From Chloroflexota bacterium (GTDB lineage: Bacteria; Chloroflexota; Dormibacteria; Dormibacterales; Dormibacteraceae), in NCBI GenBank assembly GCA_003446775.1, contig DMCH01000095.1:1-13495 (forward strand): DNA of 13,495 bases, read 5' to 3'. The position numbers and the translations under genes are program-made. Under the pieces are notes generated by a model. That model had not been told where the DNA came from. It saw nothing but the letters and a program-made list of their open reading frames with translations, and made no database searches. This document shows positions 12,381-13,495 of the stretch, in pieces; the first letter of the stretch is position 1, and every line of letters starts with the position of its first letter.

Positions 12381-13495
12381 TTGGGCCGCTACATCCGCTA
12401 CTGGTACACGTACCGCACCGTCGTCGCGGTGCTCATCGCGCTGGCCTTGAGCGGATCCATCTTCTGGCTGTACACGCAGCAGGTCGCATGTGACAGCCGC
12501 TCCGGGAGCTGCCTGGTCAACATCTCGGTCCATCCGGAAGACCGTTTCGTCTCGGCGTCCGACCCGGACAAGAAGGTCGTCATCGTCGGCATCGACAACC
12601 AGAGCGTGAAGGCCCTCGGCCAGTACCCCCTGCCACGCAGCGATTACGCCTCTGCGCTGCAGACCCTCGAGAACGACGGGGCGGCGGTGGTCGGTTTCGA
12701 CATCAGCTTCCCGGACGCCCGGGACGGGCAGGGTGACGCCCAATTCGCCCGAGCCCTTCGGGACAGCACTGTGCCGGTCGTCCTGTCGTATCCGGCCGGC
12801 GGGCTCGACACCGGCAACGGCAAGGTCATCCAGCAATCGGAATCCGGTATCGATGAGATCCCCTTGAAGGCGTTCCGCTGCATGGACGGCAATCCGGATC
12901 CCAAGACTCCATGCCAGCAGCCGATCAAGAACGTGATCCTGGCCTCGACCGACCTCCAGCTGGACTCGGATGGCGTGGTCCGGCGGGTGCCCCTCTTCGT
13001 CCAGCCCGCGTGTTTCGCGCTTGGCACGTGCGCCACGCCCGTGATCGACACTTTCGCGTTCGCCGCCTACCGCGCGGCCAACACCGATCCCACGACTGGC
13101 GCGACCCTTCAAGAGTCGGGAGGTCGAGCGGCATTCGGGTCGATCTGGTCCACCCAGGTCGACGGCACGGGTGCCACGCTCATCAACTTCTCGGGACCGC
13201 CCGGCAACTACGCGAAGAACGGCCAGTACGTGCGCTTCAGCGATGTGGTGAGCGGTGCCGTACCGGCCGACATCATCAAAGGCAGTGTCGTGCTGATTGG
13301 CGCCTACAACCTCTCAGGCGTCAACGACTCGCAGCTTGTGACGACGAGCGCCGGCAGCAACGGCACGCTGCCGATGGCGGGTGTCGAGCTGCACGCGAAT
13401 GTGGTCCAGATGTTCGACTACGCGGTGCCGGCGCCGGGCAGCCCTTCGAAGCTGCTGACTCGTGAGCCGGCATGGGCGATCGCCCTGGTGATCCT
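12381..13495 (+). CDS. CHASE2-domain membrane sensor protein, N-terminal part (cut by right edge)
   Basis: The plus-strand frame is open from the stop TGA at 12363 to the window edge. From the only sensible start, TTG 12381, it gives 371 residues. A short basic, aromatic N-terminus is followed by one membrane helix (about residues 13-31, VVAVLIALALSGSIFWLYT). Residues about 45-345 form a CHASE2 domain: KVVIVGIDNQSVKALGQYPL (65-84) then PRSDY, AAVVGFDISFPD, LASTDLQLDSDGVVRRVPL, DIIKGSVVLIGAYN and GVELHANVVQMF. A second hydrophobic segment begins at the edge (AWAIALVIL). CHASE2 is an extracytoplasmic sensor domain, followed by three membrane helices and an output domain such as a histidine kinase, adenylate cyclase, GGDEF or Ser/Thr kinase; the output here is outside the window. 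Six cysteines in three close pairs lie in the sensor. The start has no good Shine-Dalgarno sequence. Confidence 0.85.
   Translation, partial: MGRYIRYWYTYRTVVAVLIALALSGSIFWLYTQQVACDSRSGSCLVNISVHPEDRFVSASDPDKKVVIVGIDNQSVKALGQYPLPRSDYASALQTLENDGAAVVGFDISFPDARDGQGDAQFARALRDSTVPVVLSYPAGGLDTGNGKVIQQSESGIDEIPLKAFRCMDGNPDPKTPCQQPIKNVILASTDLQLDSDGVVRRVPLFVQPACFALGTCATPVIDTFAFAAYRAANTDPTTGATLQESGGRAAFGSIWSTQVDGTGATLINFSGPPGNYAKNGQYVRFSDVVSGAVPADIIKGSVVLIGAYNLSGVNDSQLVTTSAGSNGTLPMAGVELHANVVQMFDYAVPAPGSPSKLLTREPAWAIALVI

Noticed and set aside
12360..13112. A 250-codon minus-strand frame opposite the CHASE2 gene
   Set aside because: It encodes an Arg/Asp/Val-rich sequence without domains. The plus strand gives a clean CHASE2 sensor with a membrane helix.
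1..13495. tRNA, rRNA, CRISPR array, insertion sequence or prophage genes
   Set aside because: No cloverleaf with a CCA end, no spaced direct repeats, and no transposase, integrase or phage-like product was found on either strand.

Overview
The window is a G+C-rich, densely coding bacterial chromosome segment with twelve genes: ten complete and one cut at each edge. No RNA genes, CRISPR arrays, insertion sequences or phage genes are visible. Every gap between genes is shorter than 300 bases; the largest is 5017-5182. Several features suggest an actinobacterial, Chloroflexota or Dormibacterota-like free-living bacterium: the YgjP-type metallopeptidase and the VWA protein resemble forms I associate with those phyla, most starts are GTG or TTG, and several genes look leaderless. 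This placement is inference from general resemblance, not a search.

Left part (1-3312, minus strand): a tight run in the order LysR regulator (start 3312), GT87/DUF2029 membrane glycosyltransferase, UPF0173-type metallo-beta-lactamase-fold hydrolase, and a VWA-domain protein that leaves the window at base 1. The LysR stop and the glycosyltransferase start abut exactly, and the hydrolase has a strong Shine-Dalgarno sequence just after the glycosyltransferase stop, so at least three genes are probably co-transcribed. The carboxyltransferase (beta) subunit of an acyl-CoA carboxylase is divergent from LysR (3379-5016, plus). The 66-base gap is where a LysR protein would usually bind.

Middle part (5017-7838): a convergent junction with two tandem hairpins and a palindromic repeat leads to a large cytoplasmic GH15 glucoamylase-type hydrolase (minus). 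A small YgjP/DUF45 metallopeptidase is divergent from it (plus).

Right part (7848-11361): three oxidoreductases of unrelated folds, namely a GMC flavoprotein (minus), a zinc-dependent medium-chain alcohol dehydrogenase (minus) and a short-chain dehydrogenase (plus, divergent from the alcohol dehydrogenase across 36 bases). A convergent junction with a two-hairpin element follows, then a DUF72 protein (minus). Last comes an open reading frame running off the right edge: the N-terminal membrane anchor and CHASE2 sensor domain of a signalling protein whose output domain lies outside.

No novel multi-gene defence or biosynthetic system is apparent. The points most worth a second look are (i) a repeated TANNNT box 6-7 bases before start codons, suggesting leaderless transcription; (ii) a 24-base-identical palindromic element present twice, each time just after the stop of a minus-strand gene; (iii) two-hairpin elements at two convergent junctions; (iv) a threonine at the acyl-chain-selectivity position of the carboxyltransferase; and (v) three closely spaced cysteine pairs in the CHASE2 sensor.
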